From Oscarella lobularis (taxonomy: Eukaryota > Porifera > Homoscleromorpha > Homosclerophorida > Oscarellidae), in contig NC_089188.1 in the NCBI RefSeq assembly GCF_947507565.1, positions 1,612,001 through 1,676,000 of the forward strand: 64,000 nucleotides of DNA, written 5' to 3'. Below the pieces are notes generated by a model. That model was not told the DNA's origin. It was given only the letters and a program-made list of their open reading frames with translations, and searched no databases. Shown here one piece after another: positions 1 to 10,735 of the stretch (the stretch's first letter is position 1; every line of letters begins with the position of its first letter). Position numbers and translations under genes: made by a program.

Positions 1-2
1 TA

Positions 3-2648
3 TCGAAAATTCGCGTCTCCGAACTCGAACCGGGCGTCGTCTTGCAACCGGTGAAATTCTACGTCAATACGGGCGAAGCCGGCGACGGAGAATTGTTGGT
101 GAGAACGCGCGGTCCGACGAACGGATCGACGCCCGATTTCGTTTTCGAGTCAGCCGGCGACGGGCTCTACGAGGCTAACTACGTGCCGAACGCGCCCGGC
201 GTTCACGACTTTGACGTGACGTGGTCGGGCGAGCCGATACCGGGGAGTCCGTTTCGCGTGAACGTGATGGGAAATAGCGACGCGAGTCGCGTAACGGTCA
301 GCGGACGCGCGTTGGAAAACGACGACGATTTTCTGATTGGGGAACCGGCCGAATTGGACGTCGACGCGTCGCGAGCGCCGCGCGGAAAGTTGACCGGTCA
401 CGCCGTCGGCACGAAGGACTACATGCCGCAGCACGTCGAAATCACCGATTTGGATAACGGACAATACGCGGTTCGCTTCACCGCCAACGAACCGGACACG
501 TACATGCTCTGTCTCAAGTACAACGGCGAAAACGTTTTGGGCAGTCCATTCAAATTGAAATACGTTCAGCCGCCCGATCCGTCGCTCGTAGAAATCCAAG
601 GCCTTCGCAACGGAATCGTTTTCGAACCGATACGATTTCGCGTCGACGCGCGTCGCGCCGGATCCGGGGAACTTCTCGTTCGCGCCGCCGGACCGACGGC
701 AGGCGGGCCGTCCGATTTCGATTTGCGTAACACTGGCAACGGTTTGTTCGTCGCCGTCTACGTGCCGACGGCTGCCGGCGATCATTCGTTTCACGTGACC
801 TGGTCCGGCATTCACATTCCCGGTAGCCCGTTTAAAGTGAACGTCGCCGCCGGACGAGAAGGAAAGGCGAAGATGATCGAAGCGGCCGAAGTGCCGGATA
901 GCAAAGTCGAAGCCGGAACGCCCGTCGAAGTGGTCGTCAACACGCGAAAGGGAGGAAAAGGCGGCAAATTGACGGCGTCGTGTCGAGGATTGCACGTCGG
1001 CGTCGTGCACGTGAAAGTGGAGACGAATCGTCGCAACGGAACGTCGATCGTCCGCTTCGTTCCGCCCCAAGTCGACGACTACACGCTCGACGTTCTCTGG
1101 GACGGCAAACACATACGCGACAGTCCGTTTCACGTGCACGCCTACGGCTCCGGCAAAACGCTACGTCAGAACACGATCGGCGTGACGGCGTCCCACTGCA
1201 GCGTTCTCGAACCACGCGTCAGCGAGGACAATCCCTTCTTTTCCGTCGGTCAACCCGTTCGCTACGTCGTTCAAACGCCCGGCGTTCCCGCTCGTCACGT
1301 CGTCGCCATAGCGACCGGTCCCAAAGGAAACTGCCCGACGACCGTTCAAAACGTCGGCAACGGATCGTTCGCCGTCGACGTCGTCCCGCCGTCGCCGGGA
1401 ACGTATCGTCTCGTCTTCAAAGTCTTCGACAAGCCTCTGCCGCGTTGCCCCTTCCTTTTCGTCGCCGGTCAACCTCAATATAATCCGTCGAAGGTCGTCG
1501 TGACGGGCGACGGGATCGACAATCAAGCCTTTCGTCTCGGCGCTACGTGCAATTTGGACGTCGACGCTCGTCGCGCCGGAACCGGGCGACTTCTCGTCGA
1601 CGCGTCCGGACCCATAACGGACAGCAAAGAGCTGGAGGTCATCGACAACGAAGACGGATCGTACGTCGTTCGGTTCAAGCCCGTTCGTCCCGGCGAATAT
1701 CAACTCGACGTCGTTTGGGTCGATAAACCCGTGCCGGGAAGTCCGTTTCAATTTCGCTTCTTTCGCGGTTCGGTCAGCGTCGACGCGAAGAGTCTTCGCG
1801 CCGAAGGCGTCGGTCTGTCCAAGGCGGACGTCGGCGAGAAAGCCGAGTTCGTCGTTCGGGGCTTGGACGGCGCCGCCGACGAGAGCAATCTCGAAGCGAC
1901 CTGCCACGGCGTCAAAGCGATCGCTCGCGTCTTCATCGATTCGGTTAGCGACGGCGTTGCGCGCGGTCACTACATCGTGCCGACGGCGGGTGCGTATCTC
2001 TTGTGCTTGCGATGGGCCGGCGAACACATCGAGGGGAGTCCGTTCAAAGTGACGGCCGGTCAAGCGGGAGCGACGAGTCGCGTGCGAGTCGCTTCGAGAA
2101 CGATGGATCCGGTGACGAATAGTGCCGTCGATTTTCGTATCGATGTTAGCGGCGCGGGACAGGGGCAATTGGGGATGAAAATCCAAGGGCCGGGTAGTCC
2201 GCAGGGTCGAGTGATCGACGTCGGCGGTGGAATGCTTTTGGCGTCGTTCGTGCCGGCCGACGTCGGCAAGTATACGGTCAGTCTGAAATGGCTCGGAAAG
2301 CACGTCGAAGGCAGTCCTTTCAAGTTGAAAGTGACGTCGCCTCCGCGTCCGGAAAAGGTGCGATGTGCTGGATCGGGGTTGGAGAGCGGTTTCGTTGGAA
2401 TGCCGAGCGTTTTTACGGTCGATACGTCGCGGGCTGGCGGCGGGATGCTCTCCGTCAAAGCCCAAGGTCCCAAAGCCGGTCCCTTTAAAATTCACATGGA
2501 AAAATCGCCGGAAAATGATAGGCACGTTCTTGTTTACTACAATCCGACGGAGGGAGGTAAGTATGTCATCAATGTGAAATGGTCAGATCAGCACGTGCCA
2601 GGCAGTCCATTCGTAGTTTACATTCAACCGCAACCGATAGACGTGTAG
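3..2648 (+). CDS. Filamin-type Ig repeat protein, 3' part (5' end outside window)
   Basis: The frame is open from the first bases of the window to a TAG at 2646-2648, so the start lies upstream; the first codons already read like a filamin repeat (VSELEPGVV). The visible part is one exon of about 880 residues holding nine filamin/ABP280 repeats of 90-105 residues. Each ends in the family's terminal-strand signature (GSPF, DSPF, or CPF in the fifth), encoded near 247, 543, 825, 1123, 1447, 1741, 2036, 2313 and 2604. Internal GGGxL, GPxxG and YxVxWxGxxIPGSP patterns also fit. Filamin repeats bind partners and form rods; in filamins they follow an N-terminal actin-binding domain, and in some animal proteins they sit beside NHL or RING domains. 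None of these partner domains is visible, so filamin proper cannot be told from another filamin-repeat protein. No AATAAA follows the stop. Confidence 0.9.
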   Translation, partial: SKIRVSELEPGVVLQPVKFYVNTGEAGDGELLVRTRGPTNGSTPDFVFESAGDGLYEANYVPNAPGVHDFDVTWSGEPIPGSPFRVNVMGNSDASRVTVSGRALENDDDFLIGEPAELDVDASRAPRGKLTGHAVGTKDYMPQHVEITDLDNGQYAVRFTANEPDTYMLCLKYNGENVLGSPFKLKYVQPPDPSLVEIQGLRNGIVFEPIRFRVDARRAGSGELLVRAAGPTAGGPSDFDLRNTGNGLFVAVYVPTAAGDHSFHVTWSGIHIPGSPFKVNVAAGREGKAKMIEAAEVPDSKVEAGTPVEVVVNTRKGGKGGKLTASCRGLHVGVVHVKVETNRRNGTSIVRFVPPQVDDYTLDVLWDGKHIRDSPFHVHAYGSGKTLRQNTIGVTASHCSVLEPRVSEDNPFFSVGQPVRYVVQTPGVPARHVVAIATGPKGNCPTTVQNVGNGSFAVDVVPPSPGTYRLVFKVFDKPLPRCPFLFVAGQPQYNPSKVVVTGDGIDNQAFRLGATCNLDVDARRAGTGRLLVDASGPITDSKELEVIDNEDGSYVVRFKPVRPGEYQLDVVWVDKPVPGSPFQFRFFRGSVSVDAKSLRAEGVGLSKADVGEKAEFVVRGLDGAADESNLEATCHGVKAIARVFIDSVSDGVARGHYIVPTAGAYLLCLRWAGEHIEGSPFKVTAGQAGATSRVRVASRTMDPVTNSAVDFRIDVSGAGQGQLGMKIQGPGSPQGRVIDVGGGMLLASFVPADVGKYTVSLKWLGKHVEGSPFKLKVTSPPRPEKVRCAGSGLESGFVGMPSVFTVDTSRAGGGMLSVKAQGPKAGPFKIHMEKSPENDRHVLVYYNPTEGGKYVINVKWSDQHVPGSPFVVYIQPQPIDV

Positions 2649-3061
2649 AAAACTTCATATATTTTATGCTATCATTTTTACTGTGTTTGTGAATTTAGAT
2701 TTCCAGTATATCTCTATCTCTTCCCATAATTTACGGAGCTTCGTACGGGGCCTGCGTTTCCAATGCGGGACCTCGCGTTTTCGCCTTCAAATTTCGCCGC
2801 CCGACGCCGCCGTGACCGCGCTTCGATCGCGCCGCTGCGCTTCGAACGCCCTTCCGCGCGATCGATTGAACGCGCGATCGTCGGGACCCCCGCCGCGGAT
2901 CCTCCTCCGCCGCCGCTTTCCCGGGCAGCCGATCGCGCCGGAATTCCAAACGCGACGTCTCGCGCGGGTTTTCTACCGGTCCGAATCGAGCAATCGCCGC
3001 CGTGAAGTCGCGTTTCGCCCCAATTCGAATCGCCTTAGAGTGCGCTATGCATATTTTCTCC
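2649..3061. other. Spacer after the filamin gene, becoming GC/CpG-rich
   Basis: About 130 bp of AT-rich sequence, presumably 3' UTR, is followed from about 2750 by a GC- and CpG-rich stretch rich in CGCC and GATCG words. It resembles promoter or first-exon DNA more than 3' UTR. Open frames here (for example 2683-3342 on plus) are arginine/proline-rich and match no family I know; I treat them as by-products of the GC content. Confidence 0.5.
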
Positions 3062-3072
3062 GCCGCCATCTT
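3062..3072 (-). promoter_or_regulatory. YY1-like initiator motif
   Basis: The minus strand reads exactly AAGATGGCGGC, the core motif bound by YY1 at many animal transcription start regions. It lies 21 bp upstream of an ATG that opens a short coding-like stretch (3094) and at the end of a CpG-rich region. The motif match is seen directly; promoter function is inferred. Confidence 0.4.
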
Positions 3073-3093
3073 CCTTTGTCTTTCCGTTTTTCC

Positions 3094-3145
3094 ATGGCTT
3101 CTTCCGCGCGAAAGCGACCTCGCTGCGAGGTTCCAGCGACTCCTG
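3094..3145 (+). CDS. Possible orphan first exon beside the satellite
   Basis: ATG at 3094 opens a 17-codon stretch beginning MASSARKRPRCE, basic like a nuclear localisation signal. It ends at a plausible donor (CCTG|GTAGAG, phase 1). A YY1-like motif and CpG-rich DNA precede it. No matching downstream exon is visible before the satellite array starts 175 bp later. If real, the gene either has an intron containing the 42-kb array or was cut off by it. An acceptor-like TTGCAG just beyond the array (45012-45017) joins in frame for only eight codons (VHLRGSFK, then stop), so I do not propose that join. The exon may equally be chance. Confidence 0.2.
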
Positions 3146-3150
3146 GTAGA

Positions 3151-3319
3151 GTGCCCTGCCCTTGCAATACGTGTATCCCTGATGCATGTTTCCCCCCTGA
3201 GTTAAGTTTACCGCATAGTGGAATTCGCAGTGTACCATTCCCTGCTTGCAGAGTACGTATCACTGATGCATGTTTTTGTGCAATTGACACTGTACCACTT
3301 CCTGCTTGCAGGGTATGTA
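3151..3319. repeat. Degenerate 60-84 bp repeat at the left edge of the array
   Basis: Three diverged copies share CCTGCTTGCAG-like and GTATC(A/C)CTGATGCATGTTT-like blocks; their CTTGCA cores lie at 3161, 3245 and 3305 (spacing 84 and 60 bp). The third copy runs directly into the first 25-bp satellite unit. The last two copies contain pyrimidine-rich CTGCTTGCAG, which resembles a splice acceptor. Possible meanings are the decayed edge of an older tandem array or the sequence from which the satellite expanded. Confidence 0.5.
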
Positions 3320-3895
3320 TCCTTCAACAGAAAACACATTGAGTACCTAAAACAGAAAACATATTGAGTACCTACAACAGAAAACACATTGAGTACCTAC
3401 AACAGAAAACATATTGAGTACCTAAAACAGAAAACATATTGAGTACCTACAACCGAAAACACATTGAGTACCTTCAACAGAAAACACATTGAGTACCTTC
3501 AACAGAAAACACATTCAGTACCTTCAACAGAAAACATATTGAGTACCTACAACAGAAAACACATTGAGTACCTACAACAGAAAACATATTGAGTACCTAA
3601 AACAGAAAACATATTGAGTACCTACAACAGAAAACACGTTGAGTACCTACAACAGAAAACACATTCAGTACCTTCAACAGAAAACACATTGAGTACCTAA
3701 AACAGAAAACATATTGAGTACCTACAACAGAAAACATATTGAGTACCTAAAACAGAAAACATATTGAGTACCTACAACAGAAAACACATTGAGTACCTTC
3801 AACAGAAAACACATTGAGTACCTACAACAGAAAACACATTCAGTACCTTCAACAGAAAACACATTGAGTACCTTCAACAGAAAACATATTGAGTA
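3320..3895. repeat. Left-edge satellite block with CACATT/CATATT units
   Basis: The first half-kilobase consists mainly of plain 25-bp units with ACCTA/ACCTT leaders and CACATT or CATATT, plus several CCTAAAACAG leaders. It lacks the 32-bp doubled units and the GTAATGAGT and ACGTT variants that dominate from about 3900. It resembles the blocks at 8.6-10.7 kb and 39.9-45.0 kb. Confidence 0.7.
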
Positions 3896-6800
3896 CCTTC
3901 AACAGAAAACAGAAAACATATTGAGTACCTACAACAGAAAACAGAAAACATATTGAGTACGTTCAACAGAAAACATATTGAGTACCTTCAACAGAAAACA
4001 TATTGAGTACGTTCAACAGAAAACATATTGAGTACGTTCAACAGAAAACATAATGAGTACCTTCAACAGAAAACATAATGAGTATCTTCAACAGAAAACA
4101 TATTGAGTACCTTCAACAGAAAACAGAAAACATATTGAGTACCTACAACAGAAAACAGAAAACATATTGAGTACGTTCAACAGAAAACATATTGAATACG
4201 TTTAACAGAAAACATAATGAGTACCTTCAACAGAAAACATTGAGTACCTTCAACAGACAACGTAATGAGTACCTTCAACAGAAAACAGAAAACATGTTGA
4301 GTACGTTTAACAGAAAACATAATGAGTACCTTCAATAGAAAACATAATGAGTACCTTCAACAGAAAACATATTGAGTACCTTCAACAGAAAACGTAATGA
4401 GTACCTTCAACAGAAAACGTATTGAGTACCTACAACAGAAAACATATTGAGTACCTTCAACAGAAAACATATTGAGTACCTTCAACAGAAAACAGTAAAC
4501 ATATTGAATACGTTCAACAGAAAACATATTGAATACGTTTAACAGAAAACATAATGAGTACCTTCAACAGAAAACATAATGAGTACCTTCAACAGAAAAC
4601 ATATTGAGTACCTTCAACAGAAAACGTAATGAGTACCTTCAACAGAAAACGTAATGAGTACCTTCAACAAAAAACGTATTGAGTACCTACAACAGAAAAC
4701 AGAAAACATATTGAGTACGTTCAACAGAAAACATATTGAATACGTTCAACAGAAAACATATTGAGTACCTTCAACAGAAAACGTAATGAGTACCTTCAAC
4801 AGAAAACGTATTGAGTACCTACAACAGAAAACAGAAAACATATTGAGTACCATCAACAGAAAACATATTGAATACGTTCAACAGAAAACATAATGAGTAC
4901 CTTCAACAGAAAACATAATGAGTACCTTCAACAGAAAACATATTGAGTACCTTCAACAGAAAACAGAAAACATATTGAGTACAGTACCTTCAACAGAAAA
5001 ATATTGAGTACCTTCAACAGAAAACATATTGAGTACGTTCAACAGAAAACATATTGAGTACGTTCAACAGAAAACATAATGAGTACCTTCAACAGAAAAC
5101 AGAAAACATATTGAGTACCTACAACAGAAAACAGAAAACATATTGAGTACGTTCAACAGAAAACATATTGAATACGTTTAACAGAAAACATAATGAGTAC
5201 CTTCAACAGAAAACATATTGAGTACCTTCAACAGAAAACGTAATGAGTACCTTCAACAGAAAACATATTGAGTACCTTCAACAGAAAACAGAAAACATGT
5301 TGAGTACGTTTAACAGAAAACATAATGAGTACCTTCAACAGAAAACATATTGAGTACGTTCAACAGAAAACAGAAAACAGATTGAGACCTACAACAGAAA
5401 ACAGAAAACATTGAGTACCTACAACAGAAAAAGAAAACAGATTGAGTACACTGTACCTACAACAGAAAACAGATTGAGTACTTTCAACAGAAAACATAAT
5501 GAGTACCTTCAACAGAAAACATATTGAGTACCTTCAACAGAAAACAGAAAACATATTGAGTACAGTACCTTCAACAGAAAAATATTGAGTACCTTCAACA
5601 GAAAACATATTGAGTACGTTCAACAGAAAACATATTGAGTACGTTCAACAGAAAACACATTGAGTACCTACAACAGAAAACATATTGAGTACCTTCAACA
5701 GAAAACACATTGAGTACCTTCAACAGAAAACACATTGAGTACCTACAACAGAAAACACATTGAGTACCTTCAACAGAAAACACATTGAGTACCTACAACA
5801 GAAAACACATTGAGTACCTACAACACAAAACACATTGAGTACCTTCAACAGAAAACACATTCAGTACCTTCAACAGAAAACACATTCAGTACCTTCAACA
5901 GAAGACACATTGAGTACCTTCAACAGAAAACACATTGAGTACCTACAACAGAAAACACATTCAGTACCTTCAACAGAAAACACATTCAGTACCTTCAACA
6001 GAAAACACATTGAGTGCCTACAACAGAAAACACATTCAGTACCTTCAACAGAAAACACATTGAGTACCTACAACAGAAAACACATTCAGTACCTTCGACA
6101 GAAAACACATTGAGTACCTTCAACAGAAAACACATTGAGTACCTACAACAGAAAACACATTCAGTACCTTCAACAGAAAACACATTGAGAACGTTCAACA
6201 GAAAACATATTGAATACGTTTAACAGAAAACATAATGAGTACCTTCAACAGAAAACATATTGAGTACCTTCAACAGAAAACGTAATGAGTACCTTCAACA
6301 GAAAACATATTGAGTACCTTCAACAGAAAACAGAAAACATATTGAGTACCTACAACAGAAAACAGAAAACATATTGAGTACGTTCAAAAGAAAACATATT
6401 GAGTACCTTCAACAGAAAACATATTGAGTACGTTCAACAGAAAACATATTGAGTACGTTCAACAGAAAACATAATGAGTACCTTCAACAGAAAACATAAT
6501 GAGTATCTTCAACAGAAAACATATTGAGTACCTTCAACAGAAAACAGAAAACATATTGAGTACCTACAACAGAAAACAGAAAACATATTGAGTACGTTCA
6601 ACAGAAAACATATTGAATACGTTTAACAGAAAACATAATGAGTACCTTCAACAGAAAACATTGAGTACCTTCAACAGAAAACGTAATGAGTACCTTCAAC
6701 GGAAAACAGAAAACATGTTGAGTACGTTTAACAGAAAACATAATGAGTACCTTCAACAGAAAACATAATGAGTACCTTCAACAGAAAACATATTGAGTAC

Positions 6801-8639
6801 CTTCAACAGAAAACGTAATGAGTACCTTCAACAGAAAACGTATTGAGTACCTACAACAGAAAACATATTGAGTACCTTCAACAGAAAACATATTGAGTAC
6901 CTTCAACAGAAAACAGTAAAAATATTGAATACGTTCAACAGAAAACATATTGAATACGTTTAACAGAAAACATAATGAGTACCTTCAACAGAAAACATAA
7001 TGAGTACCTTCAACAGAAAACATATTGAGTACCTTCAACAGAAAACGTAATGAGTACCTTCAACAGAAAACGTAATGAGTACCTTCAACAAAAAACGTAT
7101 TGAGTACCTACAACAGAAAACAGAAAACATATTGAGTACGTTCAACAGAAAACATATTGAATACGTTCAACAGAAAACATATTGAGTACCTTCAACAGAA
7201 AACGTAATGAGTACCTTCAACAGAAAACGTATTGAGTACCTACAACAGAAAACAGAAAACATATTGAGTACGTTCAACAGAAAACATATTGAATACGTTC
7301 AACTGAAAACATAATGAGTACCTTCAACAGAAAACATATTGAGTACCTTCAACAGAAAACAGAAAACATATTGAGTACAGTACCTTCAACAGAAAAATAT
7401 TGAGTACCTTCAACAGAAAACATATTGAGTACGTTCAACAGAAAACATATTGAGTACGTTCAACAGAAAACATAATGAGTACCTTCAACAGAAAACAGAA
7501 AACATATTGAGTACCTACAACAGAAAACAGAAAACATATTGAGTACGTTCAACAGAAAACATATTGAATACGTTTAACAGAAAACATAATGAGTACCTTC
7601 AACAGAAAACATTGAGTACCTTCAACAGACAACGTAATGAGTACCTTCAACAGAAAACAGAAAACATGTTGAGTACGTTTAACAGAAAACATAATGAGTA
7701 CCTTCAATAGAAAACATATTGAGTACCTTCAACAGAAAACATATTGAGTACGTTCAAAAGAAAACATATTGAGTACGTTCAACAGAAAACATAATGAGTA
7801 CCTTCAACAGAAAACATAATGAGTATCTTCAACAGAAAACATATTGAGTACCTTCAACAGAAAACGTAATGAGTACCTTCAACAAAAAACGTAATGAGTA
7901 CCTTCAACAAAAAACGTATTGAGTACCTACAACAGAAAACAGAAAACATATTGAGTACGTTCAACAGAAAACATATTGAATACGTTCAACAGAAAACATA
8001 TTGAGTACCTTCAACAGAAAACGTAATGAGTACCTTCAACAGAAAACGTATTGAGTACCTACAACAGAAAACAGAAAACATATTGAGTACGTTCAACAGA
8101 AAACATATTGAATACGTTCAACAGAAAACATAATGAGTACCTTCAACAGAAAACATATTGAGTACCTTCAACAGAAAACAGAAAACATATTGAGTACAGT
8201 ACCTTCAACAGAAAAATATTGAGTACCTTCAACAGAAAACATATTGAGTACGTTCAACAGAAAACATATTGAGTACGTTCAACAGAAAAAATAATGAGTA
8301 CCTTCAACAGAAAACAGAAAACATATTGAGTACCTACAACAGAAAACAGAAAACATATTGAGTACGTTCAACAGAAAACATATTGAATACGTTTAACAGA
8401 AAACATAATGAGTACCTTCAACAGAAAACATATTGAGTACCTTCAACAGAAAACGTAATGAGTACCTTCAACAGAAAACATATTGAATACGTTCAACAGA
8501 AAACATAATGAGTACCTTCAACAGAAAACATAATGAGTACCTTCAACAGAAAACATATTGAGTACCTTCAACAGAAAACAGAAAACATATTGAGTACAGT
8601 ACCTTCAACAGAAAAATATTGAGTACCTTCAACAGAAAA

Positions 8640-10735
8640 CATATTGAGTACCTAAAACAGAAAACATATTGAGTACCTACAACAGAAAACACATTCAGTA
8701 CCTACAACAGAAAACATATTGAGTACCTAAAACAGAAAACATATTGAGTACCTACAACAGAAAACACATTGAGTACCTTCAACAGAAAACACATTGAGTA
8801 CCTTCAACAGAAAACACATTCAGTACCTTCAACAGAAAACATATTGAGTACCTACAACAGAAAACACATTGAGTACGTACAACAGAAAACATATTGAGTA
8901 CCTACAACAGAAAACACATTGAGTACCTACAACAGAAAACATATTGAGTACCTTCAACAGAAAACACATTGAGTACCTTCAACAGAAAACACATTGAATA
9001 CCTACAACAGAAAACACATTGAGTACCTTCAACAGAAAACACATTGAGTACCTACAACAGAAAACACATTCAGTACCTTCAACAGAAAACACATTCAGTA
9101 CCTTCAACAGAAACACATTGAGTACCTTCAACAGAAAACACATTGAGTACCTTCAACAGAAAACACATTGAGTACCTACAACAGAAAACACATTCAGTAC
9201 CTTCAACAGAAAACACATTCAGTACCTTCAACAGAAAACACATTCAGTACCTTCAACAGAAAACACATTCAGTACCTTCAACAGAAAACACATTCAGTAC
9301 CTTCAACAGAAAACACATTGAGTACCTTCAACAGAAAACACATTGAGTACCTACAACAGAAAACACATTCAGTACCTTCAACACAAAACACATTGAGTAC
9401 CTACAACAGAAAACACATTGAGTACCTTCAACAGAAAACACATTGAGTACCTACAACAGAAAACACATTCAGTACCTTCAACAGAAAACACATTCAGTAC
9501 CTTCAACAGAAAACACATTGAGTACCTTCAACAGAAAACACATTGAGTACCTTCAACAGAAAACACATTGAGTACCTACAACAGAAAACACATTCAGTAC
9601 CTTCAACAGAAAACACATTCAGTACCTTCAACAGAAAACACATTCAGTACCTTCAACAGAAAACACATTGAGTACCTTCAACAGAAAACACATTGAGTAC
9701 CTTCAACAGAAAACACATTGAGTACCTACAACAGAAAACACATTGAGTACCTTCAACAGAACACACATTGAGTACCTACAACAGAAAACACATTGAGTAC
9801 CTACAACAGAAAACATATTGAGTAACTTCAACAGAAAACACATTCAGTACCTACAACAGAAAACACATTGAGTACCTTGAACAGAAAACACATTGAGTAC
9901 CTACAACAGAAAACACATTCAGTACCTTCAACAGAAAACATATTGAGTAACTTCAACAGAAAACACATTGCGTACCTACAACAGAAAACACATTGAGTAC
10001 CTTCAACAGAAAACACATTCAGTACCTTCAACAGAAAACACATTGAGTACCTACAACAGAAAACACATTCAGTACCTTCAACAGAAAACACATTGAGTAC
10101 CTACAACAGAAAACATATTGAGTACCTACAACAGAAAACACATTGAGTACTTTCAACAGAAAACGCATTGAGTACCTACAACAGAAAACACATTGAGTAC
10201 CTTCAACAGAAAACACATTCAGTACCTTCAACAGAAAACATATTGAGTAACTTCAACAGAAAACACATTCAGTACCTACAACAGAAAACACATTGAGTAC
10301 CTTCAACAGAAAACACATTCAGTACCTTCAACAGAATACACATTGAGTACCTAAAACAGAAAACATACAACAGAAAACACATTGAGTACCTACAACAGAA
10401 AACACATTGAGTACCTACAACAGAAAACATATTGAGTACCTTCAACAGAAATCACATTGAGTACCTTCAACAGAAAACACATTGAGTACCTTCAACAGAA
10501 AACACATTCAGTACCTTCAACAGAAAACACATTGAGTACCTAAAACAGAAAACATATAGAGTACCTACAACAGAAAACATATTGAGTACCTAAAACAGAA
10601 AACATATTGAGTACCTACAACAGAAAACACATTGAGTACCTTCAACAGAAAACACATTGAGTACCTACAACAGAAAACACATTCAGTACCTTCAACAGAA
10701 AACACATTGAGTACCTTCAACAGAAAACATATTGA
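8640..10735. repeat. Homogeneous CACATT-type satellite block
   Basis: For about 2.1 kb the array consists almost only of plain 25-bp units of the CACATTGAGT/CACATTCAGT class, without 32-bp units. A rare deletion variant near 10361-10371 (CATACAACAG) recurs near 41193-41203 with the same neighbouring variants, so this block and the 39.9-41.5 kb block share recent ancestry. Confidence 0.75.

Noticed and set aside
150-2525. Long minus-strand open frames opposite the filamin gene (up to 454 codons)
   Set aside because: They are antisense shadows caused by the CGA/GTC-rich codon use; the plus frame has nine filamin repeats.
2683-3342. 219-codon plus-strand frame running into the satellite
   Set aside because: Arg/Pro-rich composition from GC-rich DNA, no domain, and its end is coded by the degenerate repeat and the first satellite unit; only the short 3094-3145 piece was kept as a weak candidate.
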